Shown here: in pieces, positions 43,205 to 52,594 of the stretch
Position numbering within the stretch: position 1 is the stretch's first letter
Layout of the letters: every line of letters begins with the position of its first letter
Source: Clostridiales bacterium NK3B98
GTDB lineage: Bacteria > Bacillota > Clostridia > Oscillospirales > Oscillospiraceae
Assembly (NCBI GenBank): GCA_000421005.1
Contig: ATWA01000012.1
Span: 1 to 55,460, forward strand
Direction of reading: 5' to 3'
DNA length: 55,460 nucleotides
The notes under the pieces: generated by a model
What the model was told of the DNA's origin: nothing
Databases searched by the model: none
What the model saw: the letters and a program-made list of their open reading frames with translations, nothing else
Made by a program: the position numbers and the translations under genes

Positions 43205-44314
43205 TTAGAAGTATATTCCATATTCGCAGCAAACTATGTATTTTCCGAAATTATTCTTGAGTAGTGCAGTCTCAATTGTTTTAAAGGCTGGATTCAAAAG
43301 AATGAACTGTTTATAATTTCGTTTGATGAAGTCAGCGCTAACAGCAAATATCGCTTTTTTTATTTCATCATTTAGCAATATTGTTCTTTTGTATGTAAAG
43401 ATAATTTGGCGAATTGCTTCTGCATAGGAGTCTTTATCTTGTGGCAATTGCAGGGTTCTTCGACTATCTTCCATAAGCAACATTATCCACAAGGAGTCAA
43501 TACGCTTCGGGTTTGTGTCATGAATCTGTGTAATACTCTTACCATGAATTCTATACGCATAAATCTCTTCCGGAATTGTTGCGAACTTGTCTGCACTCGG
43601 GAGAATCAGTGATCCTATGATCTTGTCCTCATAGAGATAACCTTCAGGAAATTCAATCTTCTCAAACAGCGTGGTTCTCATAACTTTAAGCCATGGCCCA
43701 CCCCAGTAAGTACTTTTATTTGTTTTGATTTTTCCTAATCTCCCAGTTTCATCAAACGTGAAACCATCTCCCTCGACAATATCTTGCTCCTCGTTTAATG
43801 CTTTTTCTAGTAATAATTGTATCGCACCTGGTAGCAAATAATCGTCGGAATCAACAAACATTATGTATCTACTAAACAAGTGTTTTAAGCCAACATTCCT
43901 TGCTCCCGAGTATCCCCTATTATTCTGATGAATAACAAGAACATTTTTATTATATAAATACCCATCCAAAATGGTACCGGTGCGATCTGTTGAACCATCA
44001 TCCACAACAACAATCAAATAATGAAAATCAGTCTTCTGACCCAGAATAGAATCTATACATTCACAGATCCATTGTTCAGCGCAATAAGCGGGAACAATTA
44101 TAACTAAGTCAAATTGTTCATCAAACCTTTGGTGTTGAACAATTGCAGTAGATAAAGGTCTCGGAGATATTGTGTCTAAATACTTTATTGCCTTTTCATA
44201 AGGCATCTCTACAGTATCATTTGCAACAGCATAGCGAAACTTGAAAGATATTCTATTTGCAGCTGCTCTTACCTGTCGATAATACTTTTTTGCGATTTCT
44301 ATCATGACTGCCAT
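43205..44314 (-). CDS. Family 2 glycosyltransferase with N-terminal extension
   Basis: A 369-residue GT2 whose catalytic domain starts only at about residue 68 (FDLVIIVPAYCAEQWICECI, VVDDGSTDRTGTI, QNNRGYSGARNVGL, FVDSDDYLLPGA). The first 65 residues are basic and helical (ISFKFRYAVAND...), unlike the other GT2 genes here. Later GGPWLKVMRTTLFEKIEFPE and YEDKIIGSLI are present. The start may be the ATG at 44305 instead (GGATGG upstream). IS copy B lies immediately downstream of its stop. Confidence 0.87.
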   Translation of the reverse strand: MAVMIEIAKKYYRQVRAAANRISFKFRYAVANDTVEMPYEKAIKYLDTISPRPLSTAIVQHQRFDEQFDLVIIVPAYCAEQWICECIDSILGQKTDFHYLIVVVDDGSTDRTGTILDGYLYNKNVLVIHQNNRGYSGARNVGLKHLFSRYIMFVDSDDYLLPGAIQLLLEKALNEEQDIVEGDGFTFDETGRLGKIKTNKSTYWGGPWLKVMRTTLFEKIEFPEGYLYEDKIIGSLILPSADKFATIPEEIYAYRIHGKSITQIHDTNPKRIDSLWIMLLMEDSRRTLQLPQDKDSYAEAIRQIIFTYKRTILLNDEIKKAIFAVSADFIKRNYKQFILLNPAFKTIETALLKNNFGKYIVCCEYGIYF

Positions 44315-44320
44315 CCAATT

Positions 44321-45328
44321 TCAGATTATTGAGATTACCCAAGCCCATCTCCATTTTACAAAAAACATAAGAATTCTATGTTTCCAGAAAATTTTTACGT
44401 TTAAACTTGGTATCTTTGTTGTTCTAGTCAACGGGTCAGAGAGAATCTCTTTGCAGTAATCCACACGTTCAATGCTACCTATTTTTTGCCTCTCATTCAA
44501 TGATAAAAAAATACAAAACCACCTAAAAATACAAAGCTGATCTGAGAAATCATATATTTTGCTATCTTTGAAGTCTTTCTCAAAGAGGCGAATACTCGCC
44601 TTGCAGGAATCCCACCTATCCTTTTTGAATGAGTGTGAAATAGAGTTTGGGTTATAGAAGTAATGGTAAACACATGCCTCTTCTATATAATACAGGCTTT
44701 TCGCTGCGCATACCGCTCTTGCACTGAATATCAGATCCTCACTAAACTTGATTTCCTCATAGAAACGTAAATCATTGTCAGTGAGAAACCGTCTCCGATA
44801 TAGTCCCCCACACACACCAACGATAGGTCCAAGCGTCATTTGCGGTGTGACAATAAGCCTATAAAATAGCTCCTTTTTTATCCGCTCTTGATCGTAGTAC
44901 CCTCCCGGCATTTCCCTGGGTGCTTCCAACATACACGGTGCATTTTCTCCCAGTCCTGGCCAACTTGATCGGAACATACGATACCTAACAAAATCAACTT
45001 CCTCCTCTTCAGCAACTTGATATAACTTCTGAAGTCCATCAGGATCAATCCAATCATCACTATCAACGAAAAAAATGTACTCTCCACTCGCAATGCGCAT
45101 CCCCGCATTTCTTGCTGATGCAAGACCGCCATTCTCTTTATGTGTTACCCTTATACGGGAATCCAACATTTGATATTCTTCACATATTTGTGGGCATTGA
45201 TCTGGAGAACCGTCATCAACTAGAATGATTTCGATATCTTCTAATGTTTGACAAAGTACGCTGTCCACACAGCGTCGGAGATACTGTTCAACCTTATAAA
45301 TTGGAATAATGACAGATACCTTTGGCAT
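44321..45328 (-). CDS. Family 2 glycosyltransferase
   Basis: A 335-residue GT2: VSVIIPIYKVEQYLRRCVDS, LVDDGSPDQCPQI, KENGGLASARNAGM, FVDSDDWIDPDGL, then GVCGGLYRRRFL and FSEDLIFSARAV. The ATG directly follows the TAA of the pyruvyltransferase gene, whose last codons GGAGGG AAG also supply its ribosome site. The N-terminal block is close to those of 25817 and 28693. Confidence 0.9.
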   Translation of the reverse strand: MPKVSVIIPIYKVEQYLRRCVDSVLCQTLEDIEIILVDDGSPDQCPQICEEYQMLDSRIRVTHKENGGLASARNAGMRIASGEYIFFVDSDDWIDPDGLQKLYQVAEEEEVDFVRYRMFRSSWPGLGENAPCMLEAPREMPGGYYDQERIKKELFYRLIVTPQMTLGPIVGVCGGLYRRRFLTDNDLRFYEEIKFSEDLIFSARAVCAAKSLYYIEEACVYHYFYNPNSISHSFKKDRWDSCKASIRLFEKDFKDSKIYDFSDQLCIFRWFCIFLSLNERQKIGSIERVDYCKEILSDPLTRTTKIPSLNVKIFWKHRILMFFVKWRWAWVISII

Positions 45329-46438
45329 TTACTTCCCTCCTTCAACCACGACAGTCAAAAACATCTTCGAATTCTCTATCTTCTTTTCCAAAACTCGATC
45401 AACAGCATCCCAGTTAATCTTATGTAGCACGTCACAGCCGGCCCAATCATTCACAAGCCGATCTTGAAGCCCAACATCACCAAGTAAATCAATCATCCTT
45501 GCGTTCAGGTTTTCATTCCGTTTTAAAACAAACATTTCTTTATGAAATATCAGCGAAAACGCAACAGCATGAAAGGAATTGGAAACGACAGCCTCCGAAA
45601 ACAAAATGAGGCTCAGGAATTCTCTCGGCCCAACCGCACGAGCCGTTTTTATGGTCTTGTTTTTCACAGGAAGCACAGAGACAACTTCAGTATTTTTTCG
45701 CTTTGCAAGATTCAGGGCAATTGTCTGTATTATTTCATTATTTTCAAAGTCGTAAACAAGAATATATGGTTTCTCATTAAGGCGATGAACAGCCAACTCC
45801 TTCCACTCCTCTTTCTCTAGGAGAAATACAGGATCGCATACCGCCGTTCCTTTAATTCCCATCTCAGCGAGAATGTTGAGGCCACTCTTTTCTCTAACCG
45901 AAATAGAATCCATTCGCGTAAGCCAAGTCTTAACCATTTGCTTCTTTTCATCTGGCAAAGCGTCTGTCGCAAAACTGGCAGCAAACGAAATCCTGCGAAC
46001 ATTGTCAGGCGTAAACTGCAAATAGAATGACGGATCGGAGCCGTTCGGTAAATACGGATTCCATATTTGATCGCTACCCGCAATAAAGCACTCAGCCTCT
46101 GGAGGCATATCTCTTAGCTCATCGAAACTATGGTATCTTTTTTTTGTGATTATGAGATACTCGGACTTGAACTGGTCGAATCTCTGTTTTTTTCCTTCTA
46201 CATATGCTCTAAATCTTTGCGGAAAATGAGCAAAGAGATATAGTTCACGGATGAAAGGTTTATTATATCTAGGTGTGTTAATAAGCGAGAATTTATAATG
46301 TCCGCTCAAATAATCTGGTTTATAATCTATGATTTCAACATCGTGCCCACATTGCTGAAGGTAATGTTGCAGTGCGTAGGCTTGAAGGGAAGCGCCGGCG
46401 TTATATACATCATGACAGGTTATTGTTTTGATCTTCAT
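45329..46438 (-). CDS. Polysaccharide pyruvyltransferase
   Basis: A 369-residue CsaB/WcaK-type enzyme that adds a pyruvate ketal from phosphoenolpyruvate to a sugar. ITCHDVYNAGASLQAYALQH, VEIIDYKPDYLSG, CFIAGSDQIWNPYLPNGSDP, FAASFATDALP, MDSISVREKSGLNILAEMG, CDPVFLL and SNSFHAVAFSLIF are present. In this subtype SxSFHA replaces the TDRLHG of the fusion protein at 29706, so the two pyruvyltransferases belong to different subgroups. GGGAG precedes the ATG. Confidence 0.9.
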   Translation of the reverse strand: MKIKTITCHDVYNAGASLQAYALQHYLQQCGHDVEIIDYKPDYLSGHYKFSLINTPRYNKPFIRELYLFAHFPQRFRAYVEGKKQRFDQFKSEYLIITKKRYHSFDELRDMPPEAECFIAGSDQIWNPYLPNGSDPSFYLQFTPDNVRRISFAASFATDALPDEKKQMVKTWLTRMDSISVREKSGLNILAEMGIKGTAVCDPVFLLEKEEWKELAVHRLNEKPYILVYDFENNEIIQTIALNLAKRKNTEVVSVLPVKNKTIKTARAVGPREFLSLILFSEAVVSNSFHAVAFSLIFHKEMFVLKRNENLNARMIDLLGDVGLQDRLVNDWAGCDVLHKINWDAVDRVLEKKIENSKMFLTVVVEGGK

Positions 46439-46471
46439 CCGTAACTCCCATCCGCATAACGGTTAGATATG

Positions 46472-47530
46472 CTATTGATTGTTTGATTTAATACGCAAAA
46501 AAATTTGTATCCCTCTAATCGCATACGACGTGGCAATACAAAGCATCAGTATAAAAGTGAGCATCAATATAGGATATCTTGCATTCTGAACCAGCCCTGG
46601 AAAAACATAGGCGTAAAAGAACATATGTGTGAGCCAGATGTTTGTAGAATGCTTTCCGAGGAAACAAAATAACTGACAAGTTATTTCGGATTTATCTAAA
46701 AGATTAAACACAACAAAAACAAATATTGCGACAAAAGATACTACAACTGATTTACCGACAACATTGAACACAATGAAAAGAAGACACAAAAGGACAGAAA
46801 TTATTCGTTTCTGATTTTTAGAATCGGGAATTTTCCTATCAAACCACGCCTTTAATGAATCAAACAGTCGAAAACGCCTCATTATCCCGCCGAACCAAAT
46901 AAGCGGTAGGATTCCAATCAGGTTCTTTAGCTCTGTTATTATATAGACAATAATTGGCTGAGCAGCACTCACCTCTGGTAACGCATGAAAGTGCCCAACG
47001 AGATACCAACCAACTACCATCAATGCACACAAAGCACCCCCCCATATTAGGTTTGGCACCTTATGCACCAGGAAAAGTGATAATGTCGGAGGAATCAATA
47101 GCAGAAATACATAGGAGTGCAGGAACCACCATGCACCATTGTAACTATGAAGAAGCACAAGTGATTTAAGGAAACTGCCAAAACTACCTGGCATATTCTT
47201 ATCGCCGATAACCAAACCAATTATGGAAAACAAGACAACGACGATCCAATAGTTCGTCATCAACTTGAGAATGCGCTTACCTCTATCTTTCCATGTTGCT
47301 TTACCAGACTCGTATAACAACTCCTGTGCGTAACCAATCGTAAGGGAGTATAACGGTACACATATCTCTGCGAAGAAACCAAAAAGATAAACCAATGGTG
47401 TTGTCTCATTCAGCCATATCAGTGGAGTTCCGAATACATCTGCTCCTTTTCTGCAAAAGAGATGAAGGACGAGCATGCAAAGAATCGCAAGCCCCTGTGT
47501 CATTTTTGCGTCGCGCTTTGTGTACATCAT
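46472..47530 (-). CDS. Acyltransferase 3 family membrane protein
   Basis: A 352-residue integral membrane protein of the OafA/acyltransferase-3 family, which O-acetylates sugars. It has about ten hydrophobic spans. MTQGLAILCMLVLHLFCRKG contains the HxxR-like N-terminal region (LHLFCRK), followed by FFAEICVPLYSLTIGYAQEL, YWIVVVLFSIIGLVI, GAWWFLHSYVFLLLIPP and NIWLTHMFFYAYVFP. GAGGAT lies just before the ATG. The modified sugar is unknown. A G7 run (47037-47043) lies in frame at IWGGAL. Confidence 0.85.
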   Translation of the reverse strand: MMYTKRDAKMTQGLAILCMLVLHLFCRKGADVFGTPLIWLNETTPLVYLFGFFAEICVPLYSLTIGYAQELLYESGKATWKDRGKRILKLMTNYWIVVVLFSIIGLVIGDKNMPGSFGSFLKSLVLLHSYNGAWWFLHSYVFLLLIPPTLSLFLVHKVPNLIWGGALCALMVVGWYLVGHFHALPEVSAAQPIIVYIITELKNLIGILPLIWFGGIMRRFRLFDSLKAWFDRKIPDSKNQKRIISVLLCLLFIVFNVVGKSVVVSFVAIFVFVVFNLLDKSEITCQLFCFLGKHSTNIWLTHMFFYAYVFPGLVQNARYPILMLTFILMLCIATSYAIRGIQIFLRIKSNNQ

Positions 47531-47570
47531 TGTATCCTCAATATCAAAGAAGTAACTAACTGGAATAGGT

Positions 47571-48515
47571 TTATCTCCGCATTTTATAGACCATCGTAAA
47601 CGCCATATAACTATCCAAGAAAGGAAACGTCAGCAACATCAATTCACGTGCCTTGTCTCGAAATGATAGCTGTGCTGTTAAAACCACGTGCCAATTTAGT
47701 CTTAATTCATCAATTTGCTTAAGAACATCCTTATTATCTTCTCCACACGCCTTTAATTCTCCAAATATAGCATTTTTGCTGGTTCTAAAGCGGTTGATCA
47801 GCTTTGCTTTGAATCCTGCATCAGATTCATGGAATATCATGTCGTGAAGTCTTTGTGACAATCGAATACAGTCATATACTCGTTCTATCGTCTTCCATTT
47901 CGAGGAAGTCAAGGAGCCATGATTATTTCTATATCCATAGATTTTATTCTGTATGTGTAATGCTTTATCTACATATCTGCTCAGGTTAATCATAAAGACA
48001 ACATCTTCATCTGTTCTGAATGTCTCATCGAATGTGGGTATTGCACGCCGACGGTATATCCCCCCCCACACGAAAAGCCTTGAAATCAAATCAACGCTGC
48101 CGTTGATAACGGGATCCTTTACGCAATCAAAGTGGAAGCTATCCTCTGAATAAATGAATTCGCTAACTACTACATCGGTTTCTTCCGCTGCAACCGCTTT
48201 CATCAACACCTCTATTGCATAAGGTGACAAAACATCATCACCATCCAAAAATGCAACATAATTACCCTTCGCAGCTTGTAATCCTACATTTCTTGCACTT
48301 GCCACGCCGCCATTCTCTTTATGAATGAGATTGAAACTACGCTCTGACTGAGTAAGAACTTTTTTTGCAATTTCATAACTATTATCACTACTTCCATCGT
48401 CGATACAGAGTATTTCTATGTCTTCATATGATTGTTCAATACATGAGCGAAGAGCCTCTTCAATATAGTCAGAACAGTTGTACACTGGAATAATTATGCT
48501 GACCAATTCTCTCAT
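47571..48515 (-). CDS. Family 2 glycosyltransferase with an in-frame G8 tract
   Basis: A 314-residue GT2: LVSIIIPVYNCSDYIEEALR, CIDDGSSDNSYEI, KENGGVASARNVGL, FLDGDDVLSPYAI. A run of eight Gs lies in the codons for FVWGGIYRRRA (48060-48067), presently in frame. RTDEDVVFMINLSRYV follows. I chose the ATG at 48515 (GGTGG upstream); the longer frame overlaps the GT4 gene end by 11 bases. Confidence 0.9.
   Translation of the reverse strand: MRELVSIIIPVYNCSDYIEEALRSCIEQSYEDIEILCIDDGSSDNSYEIAKKVLTQSERSFNLIHKENGGVASARNVGLQAAKGNYVAFLDGDDVLSPYAIEVLMKAVAAEETDVVVSEFIYSEDSFHFDCVKDPVINGSVDLISRLFVWGGIYRRRAIPTFDETFRTDEDVVFMINLSRYVDKALHIQNKIYGYRNNHGSLTSSKWKTIERVYDCIRLSQRLHDMIFHESDAGFKAKLINRFRTSKNAIFGELKACGEDNKDVLKQIDELRLNWHVVLTAQLSFRDKARELMLLTFPFLDSYMAFTMVYKMRR
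48060..48067. repeat. Homopolymer tract, eight C (eight G in the gene)
   Basis: Eight consecutive Gs in the coding strand of the GT2 gene. A one-base slip would truncate the protein about halfway. Shorter G7 runs occur at 37011-37017 and 47037-47043. Confidence 0.9.
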
Positions 48516-48534
48516 AATATCCACCCCAATACTA

Positions 48535-49722
48535 TCAACTTTCAATCATCCCAACAATCTTGCTGATTTCTTCTCTATTTGAATAATCGCGGTTCATACA
48601 AGTTTCCGAGATGCGCTGCATTTTGTTTTTATCTGTGAGCAAACGTACTATTCCCTTCGCGCACCCTTCGCTATCAATAGGAACAATCACACCATCAATG
48701 CCATCTTCAAGCTGTGACCCAGAAGTAGCGTAGCTTGTAATTACAACCGGCTTTCCAAGCATCTGTGCCTCCCGAACAGCGACGCACTTTCCTTCATAAC
48801 GACTAGGCTGTATATACAGATCACACGCCTTGATATACGGGTATGGGTTGTCTTTCTTTCCGAGGATAATAACATGCTTCTCCATTCCGAATTCTGCAAT
48901 TTTCTGGCGAATCAGTTCTTCATCCGATCCGAAACCAATTAAATACCAAGTAACATTCAATCCGGCACTTCTGATTCGTCTGCATATATCAGGAACATTA
49001 TCGAAGTTTTTTGGGGTTGAGAAGCGACCTATAGACAGCAGCTTAATCGTTCCATCGTCTGGCGGCATCTCAGAAGTCACATTCTGTTCCTCTGCCTGAT
49101 TACGCACGAAGTTTTCAGAGAGGATGTTTTCAATCACAGTTACCCGTTCTGAGAGCTCCGGAAAAATATCTTTAAATGATTCCGAACACTGTTCACTGAC
49201 TCCGACTACCGTATCAAGTCGTGAGTAATCTTTTCTTATAACTTCCAGATTATCTCCGGAATTTCTGTAATCTGTGTGAATCCATCCAACTTTTCTATCA
49301 GCATTCACCTTCTCGATTATGAGATCGAAGGGCCGAAAAAAGCCAACTGCTAAATCATAGTGCTTAGGAAAAGGTCGTACAGTTTTTCTCATCACTTGTG
49401 CCCAGGTTTCATCGTTGTTCACCGGAGAAAACGATTTTCTAATCTCATCTCTAAGCCTTAACGCCGCAGAATAGTAGCATCCATTTTTGATTTTTGTACT
49501 AAACGACTCTCTCAGGTACGCCAGTTCCTTTACTTCGGGGAGAAGATTGGCCTTACAGTTGATCTGTGAGAAAAGCGGTCCATGATGACCGTATAGGAAT
49601 AAGTCCACATCAAACCGATTGTAATCGAAAGAATCCAGCAAACCGAGGAGACTTCTCTCTATTCCTCCAAGTTCCATGGAACCAGTAAAAACTATCAAGA
49701 TTTGTTTTTTTGTTTTTGTCAT
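48535..49722 (-). CDS. Family 4 (GT-B) glycosyltransferase
   Basis: A 395-residue retaining GT-B transferase. N-terminal Rossmann part with ILIVFTGSMELGGIERSLLG, VGWIHTDYRNSGDNLEVI, VVGVSEQCSESFKDIFPE. C-terminal part with IKLLSIGRFSTPKNFDNVPD, YLIGFGSDEELIRQKIAEFG, VIILGKKDNPYPYIKACDLY and the nucleotide-sugar motif IQPSRYEGKCVAVREAQMLG (EGKCVAxxE in place of the common EGxPxxxxE). It starts 7 bp after the stop of the GT2 upstream. The donor is not predictable. Confidence 0.92.
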   Translation of the reverse strand: MTKTKKQILIVFTGSMELGGIERSLLGLLDSFDYNRFDVDLFLYGHHGPLFSQINCKANLLPEVKELAYLRESFSTKIKNGCYYSAALRLRDEIRKSFSPVNNDETWAQVMRKTVRPFPKHYDLAVGFFRPFDLIIEKVNADRKVGWIHTDYRNSGDNLEVIRKDYSRLDTVVGVSEQCSESFKDIFPELSERVTVIENILSENFVRNQAEEQNVTSEMPPDDGTIKLLSIGRFSTPKNFDNVPDICRRIRSAGLNVTWYLIGFGSDEELIRQKIAEFGMEKHVIILGKKDNPYPYIKACDLYIQPSRYEGKCVAVREAQMLGKPVVITSYATSGSQLEDGIDGVIVPIDSEGCAKGIVRLLTDKNKMQRISETCMNRDYSNREEISKIVGMIES

Positions 49723-49729
49723 AATTTAC

Positions 49730-50758
49730 TTAACCATGTTTGATCGGAAGCAAACTCCTATACTCATCACTTTGAACATAATCGCAAGCATCAAGGAACC
49801 CCTTTTTGAACGCCAAAGAAACTTCGCGTTCGGCTCCGGAAGATAAAACATTCTTGGTCATATGATAAAGAAGTTCCGCCGAATATGTATATCTTAAACA
49901 AAAGGAATTCAATGCTCTACTTAGCATTGATGCATCAGGATCCTGAATAAACCTTTGCCAAAAAACTCTGCTGAAAAAAGATGAACAATATGCGACTTTT
50001 ACTTTGTCAACAGCACCTTTTGTTGAGGTTTTTGCATCATTATGAACATACAAAGCATCGGATACAATGCAGGCCTTATAGCCGTTACATACAAGCTTGT
50101 ATGCCATAACTCGGTCATCGCCCCAAGCGTATCCATTCTTTTCTATCCAGATTTTTTCATCCTCCATAGCAAGGTTACGCATAACCTCTGTGCGAATCAT
50201 AAAACAAGTCCAAGCAAACGACTCTGTAGGATAATAGCGATTCTCTTGCGTGTTCACATAGCGATACGTCCAGCATCCATTTCTAAGTATTCTTACATAG
50301 TACCCTCTGTTAATTAAACGAAAAGCCACATTACCCATCAGAAATCCTGCAATTTTGCCAGCGATTGATTGCGGAAAAAATGAGAATAGTGGTCCTGTCG
50401 CACAATCAAATTTTCTACTATCAAGCGCATCCAGCAGTTTCTCAACAAAGTTCGGTTCGAACTCAATGTCATCATCCAAGAAAAGTGTATAGTCACTATC
50501 AATTGCCTTCAGCGCTTCAATCCTCTGTTGAATCATACTCTTATCACAGAATAAGAATTCTTCAGTTCCTAATTGCTCTTTTGGTGGCTCATAACCCTCC
50601 GGCAGAACAACAACCACTTTCTCCGGTTTTATATGTACTTTTTTGATGCTGTTGAGAAGCTTTTGATATTTGTCCCCAGCTTTTCCGATTGTGCGAATGG
50701 CAATGGAGTATGTCCCTCGTTTATTACTTCCTGAATCGTTCAAAGCAATCGTCTCCAA
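49730..50758 (-). CDS. Family 2-like glycosyltransferase
   Basis: A 342-residue GT-A protein that differs from the other GT2 genes here. YSIAIRTIGKAGDKYQKLLN replaces the VPVYN start, EKVVVVLPEGYEPPKEQLG follows, and the metal site is FLDDDIEFEPNF. Then TESFAWTCFMIRTEVMRNLA, YAWGDDRVMAYKLVCNGYKA and LYVHNDAKTS. The start is uncertain: TTG at 50758 or TTG at 50743 (GGAG 8 bases upstream); both overlap the 3' end of the GT32 gene by 20 or more bases. Confidence 0.82.
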   Translation of the reverse strand: METIALNDSGSNKRGTYSIAIRTIGKAGDKYQKLLNSIKKVHIKPEKVVVVLPEGYEPPKEQLGTEEFLFCDKSMIQQRIEALKAIDSDYTLFLDDDIEFEPNFVEKLLDALDSRKFDCATGPLFSFFPQSIAGKIAGFLMGNVAFRLINRGYYVRILRNGCWTYRYVNTQENRYYPTESFAWTCFMIRTEVMRNLAMEDEKIWIEKNGYAWGDDRVMAYKLVCNGYKACIVSDALYVHNDAKTSTKGAVDKVKVAYCSSFFSRVFWQRFIQDPDASMLSRALNSFCLRYTYSAELLYHMTKNVLSSGAEREVSLAFKKGFLDACDYVQSDEYRSLLPIKHG

Positions 50759-51449
50759 ATATTCTGTGAAAAGGTCTTGTCAGCTTGCTTCTCAGCTTTG
50801 CTTTGGGATTAAGCCATGTTTTAGAATACCAGTGAATAGAATACGTATTGTCAGTGATGCTTAGCACTCCCGTACTGTCATGCAAGGGATTGAAGTATTC
50901 CTTCGGATAAATTGTAATTCCGTCTACCTCTTGTATCCCTTTTATGTCCTTTAGCCCATGCTCAATCAGCAATTTCGTAGTTTTCTTTACAACTGTCTCT
51001 GTGTTGATCGTGCCATCGGTGTTCAAGAAATGCTGTGTTAAATAGAAATCAAGAATATCTTTGTAAATACCCATACCGGGGTTTGCAGCTATACCCAAAC
51101 CGGGAGCAACATTGATTTCCTTATCTCCACCGTCGATTTCGCAGCCCATGAACGGCCCTTTCACAAGAATATCATCAAACGGTTTTATTACTTCAACATC
51201 CGTATCAAAGTAAACGCCACCATACTGATAAAGTATGTCAAAACGAGCATAATCACTTACAAACGCATATTTCTTTGCATCATAAGCTTCCGCTATGTAT
51301 GGTATCTTTCTTACATCATAGTTAGACTCGTTCCATTCTTTGATCTCATAATCAGGAAAGAATTTCTTCCAACTATTGATACATTTGATAGCTGATTTTG
51401 GCAAAGGATTTCCACCGAACCAGCAGTAGTGGATTGATCTTTGAAGCAT
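50724..51449 (-). CDS. GT32-type sugar transferase
   Basis: A 241-residue DXD transferase: MLQRSIHYCWFGGNPLPKSA, SWKKFFPDYEIKEWNESNYD, FVSDYARFDILYQYGGVYFD with DTDVE, VAPGLGIAANPGMGIYKDIL, ITIYPKEYFNPLHDSTG, YSIHWYSKTWLNP. This has the single-copy form of the Gly/Pro loop that is expanded in the gene at 26875. AAGGTGG precedes the ATG at 51449. Its 3' end overlaps the next gene. Confidence 0.9.
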   Translation of the reverse strand: MLQRSIHYCWFGGNPLPKSAIKCINSWKKFFPDYEIKEWNESNYDVRKIPYIAEAYDAKKYAFVSDYARFDILYQYGGVYFDTDVEVIKPFDDILVKGPFMGCEIDGGDKEINVAPGLGIAANPGMGIYKDILDFYLTQHFLNTDGTINTETVVKKTTKLLIEHGLKDIKGIQEVDGITIYPKEYFNPLHDSTGVLSITDNTYSIHWYSKTWLNPKAKLRSKLTRPFHRIFGDDCFERFRK

Positions 51450-51473
51450 AAATGCAACCACCTTTGGATCGCT

Positions 51474-52571
51474 CTAAATCAAAGCATTTTGAAAATGCAT
51501 AATGAAAAAATAGTATAAAAGGTACATAAATACAGCAGCAAAATGAATAAATTCTCGACTCTCACCTGTCAAGTTCTCAATCTCCCAAGGAAGAAGTATA
51601 TAGCCAAATAAACAAAAATATATTGGAAGCCTTCCAATAAAAAGTCCACTAGTTACCATTGATATTAAATAAACTGCCATCGTAACAATAGACATATTTA
51701 CCGCTAAGGTAATGACGGGGTCATTATACTTTCGTATTTTATCACGATAAAAATAGGACCATATCGCCGGAATACTATATACTAACACGCGTATCGGATT
51801 TGTTCCATCATCACCCCACTTAGTGTAATCCGAGACAACATTCTCATATTGTGTCCCTTCAAGTGCTAAATCTAACGTATTTGTAAAACTGCTTGTGAAT
51901 ACCATAGCTATGACCGTAGCAAATAACACAAGTATTGTTTTTTTATTCCAGACTTCGCCCTGTGTAATAAAAATAAACGGAACCATAATTAAAGCTGATC
52001 GATGAAATGTAGATGCTATTAATATAACTATTATTGCCTTAATATACTTTTTATTCAGAACAAACGGAGTACTCAAAAGACATATTGCGACAGCAACAAA
52101 CTGGCGCATACCATTAAATATGAAAGAAATATAGTCTGCTGAGGCGACAAAAAGGAATAATGAAAATATATAATTAGTGGAATACCGTCTGAAATAAGTG
52201 CTTACACATATCATTTGGAATAGCGCTATCAAAAAAAAATATATTATATAATTATTTCCAAATAAAACATGTATAACTGAAGCAACATAATAAAACGCAG
52301 GGTCTTTTTTCACATTACTCATATAACGTGGTATTTGATCAAATATGCTTGGCATACTCAGGTATGTTCTAATATATAGAGAAGAATCAGCAAAGAAACC
52401 TCTATTTGCAGCCATCCACACAATAGGTATGACAATAATAAATGCAAAGAATGGTTTGACTCTCCATACATATTTGGAAGTTAATTTATCATATTCTTCT
52501 CTATATTGGCTTCTGGAAATTAGAGCCATAAAGCCGATCCATAAAAGAATCAGAACATATTTTGAAAACAT
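51474..52571 (-). CDS. EpsG-family membrane protein, probable polymerase
   Basis: A 365-residue, roughly 10-helix membrane protein of the EpsG/Wzy-like family, which joins lipid-linked repeat units outside the membrane. WIGFMALISRSQYREEYDKL, FFADSSLYIRTYLSMPSIFD, DPAFYYVASVIHVLFGNNYI, FIFNGMRQFVAVAICLLSTP (the conserved RQxxA motif) and IASTFHRSALIMVPFIF (HxSAL motif) identify the family. GCGAGG lies 8 bases before the ATG. It lies early in the operon, between a GT4 and a GT32 gene. Confidence 0.88.
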   Translation of the reverse strand: MFSKYVLILLWIGFMALISRSQYREEYDKLTSKYVWRVKPFFAFIIVIPIVWMAANRGFFADSSLYIRTYLSMPSIFDQIPRYMSNVKKDPAFYYVASVIHVLFGNNYIIYFFLIALFQMICVSTYFRRYSTNYIFSLFLFVASADYISFIFNGMRQFVAVAICLLSTPFVLNKKYIKAIIVILIASTFHRSALIMVPFIFITQGEVWNKKTILVLFATVIAMVFTSSFTNTLDLALEGTQYENVVSDYTKWGDDGTNPIRVLVYSIPAIWSYFYRDKIRKYNDPVITLAVNMSIVTMAVYLISMVTSGLFIGRLPIYFCLFGYILLPWEIENLTGESREFIHFAAVFMYLLYYFFIMHFQNALI

Positions 52572-52594
52572 CCTAAAACCTCGCTAAGCAATAT

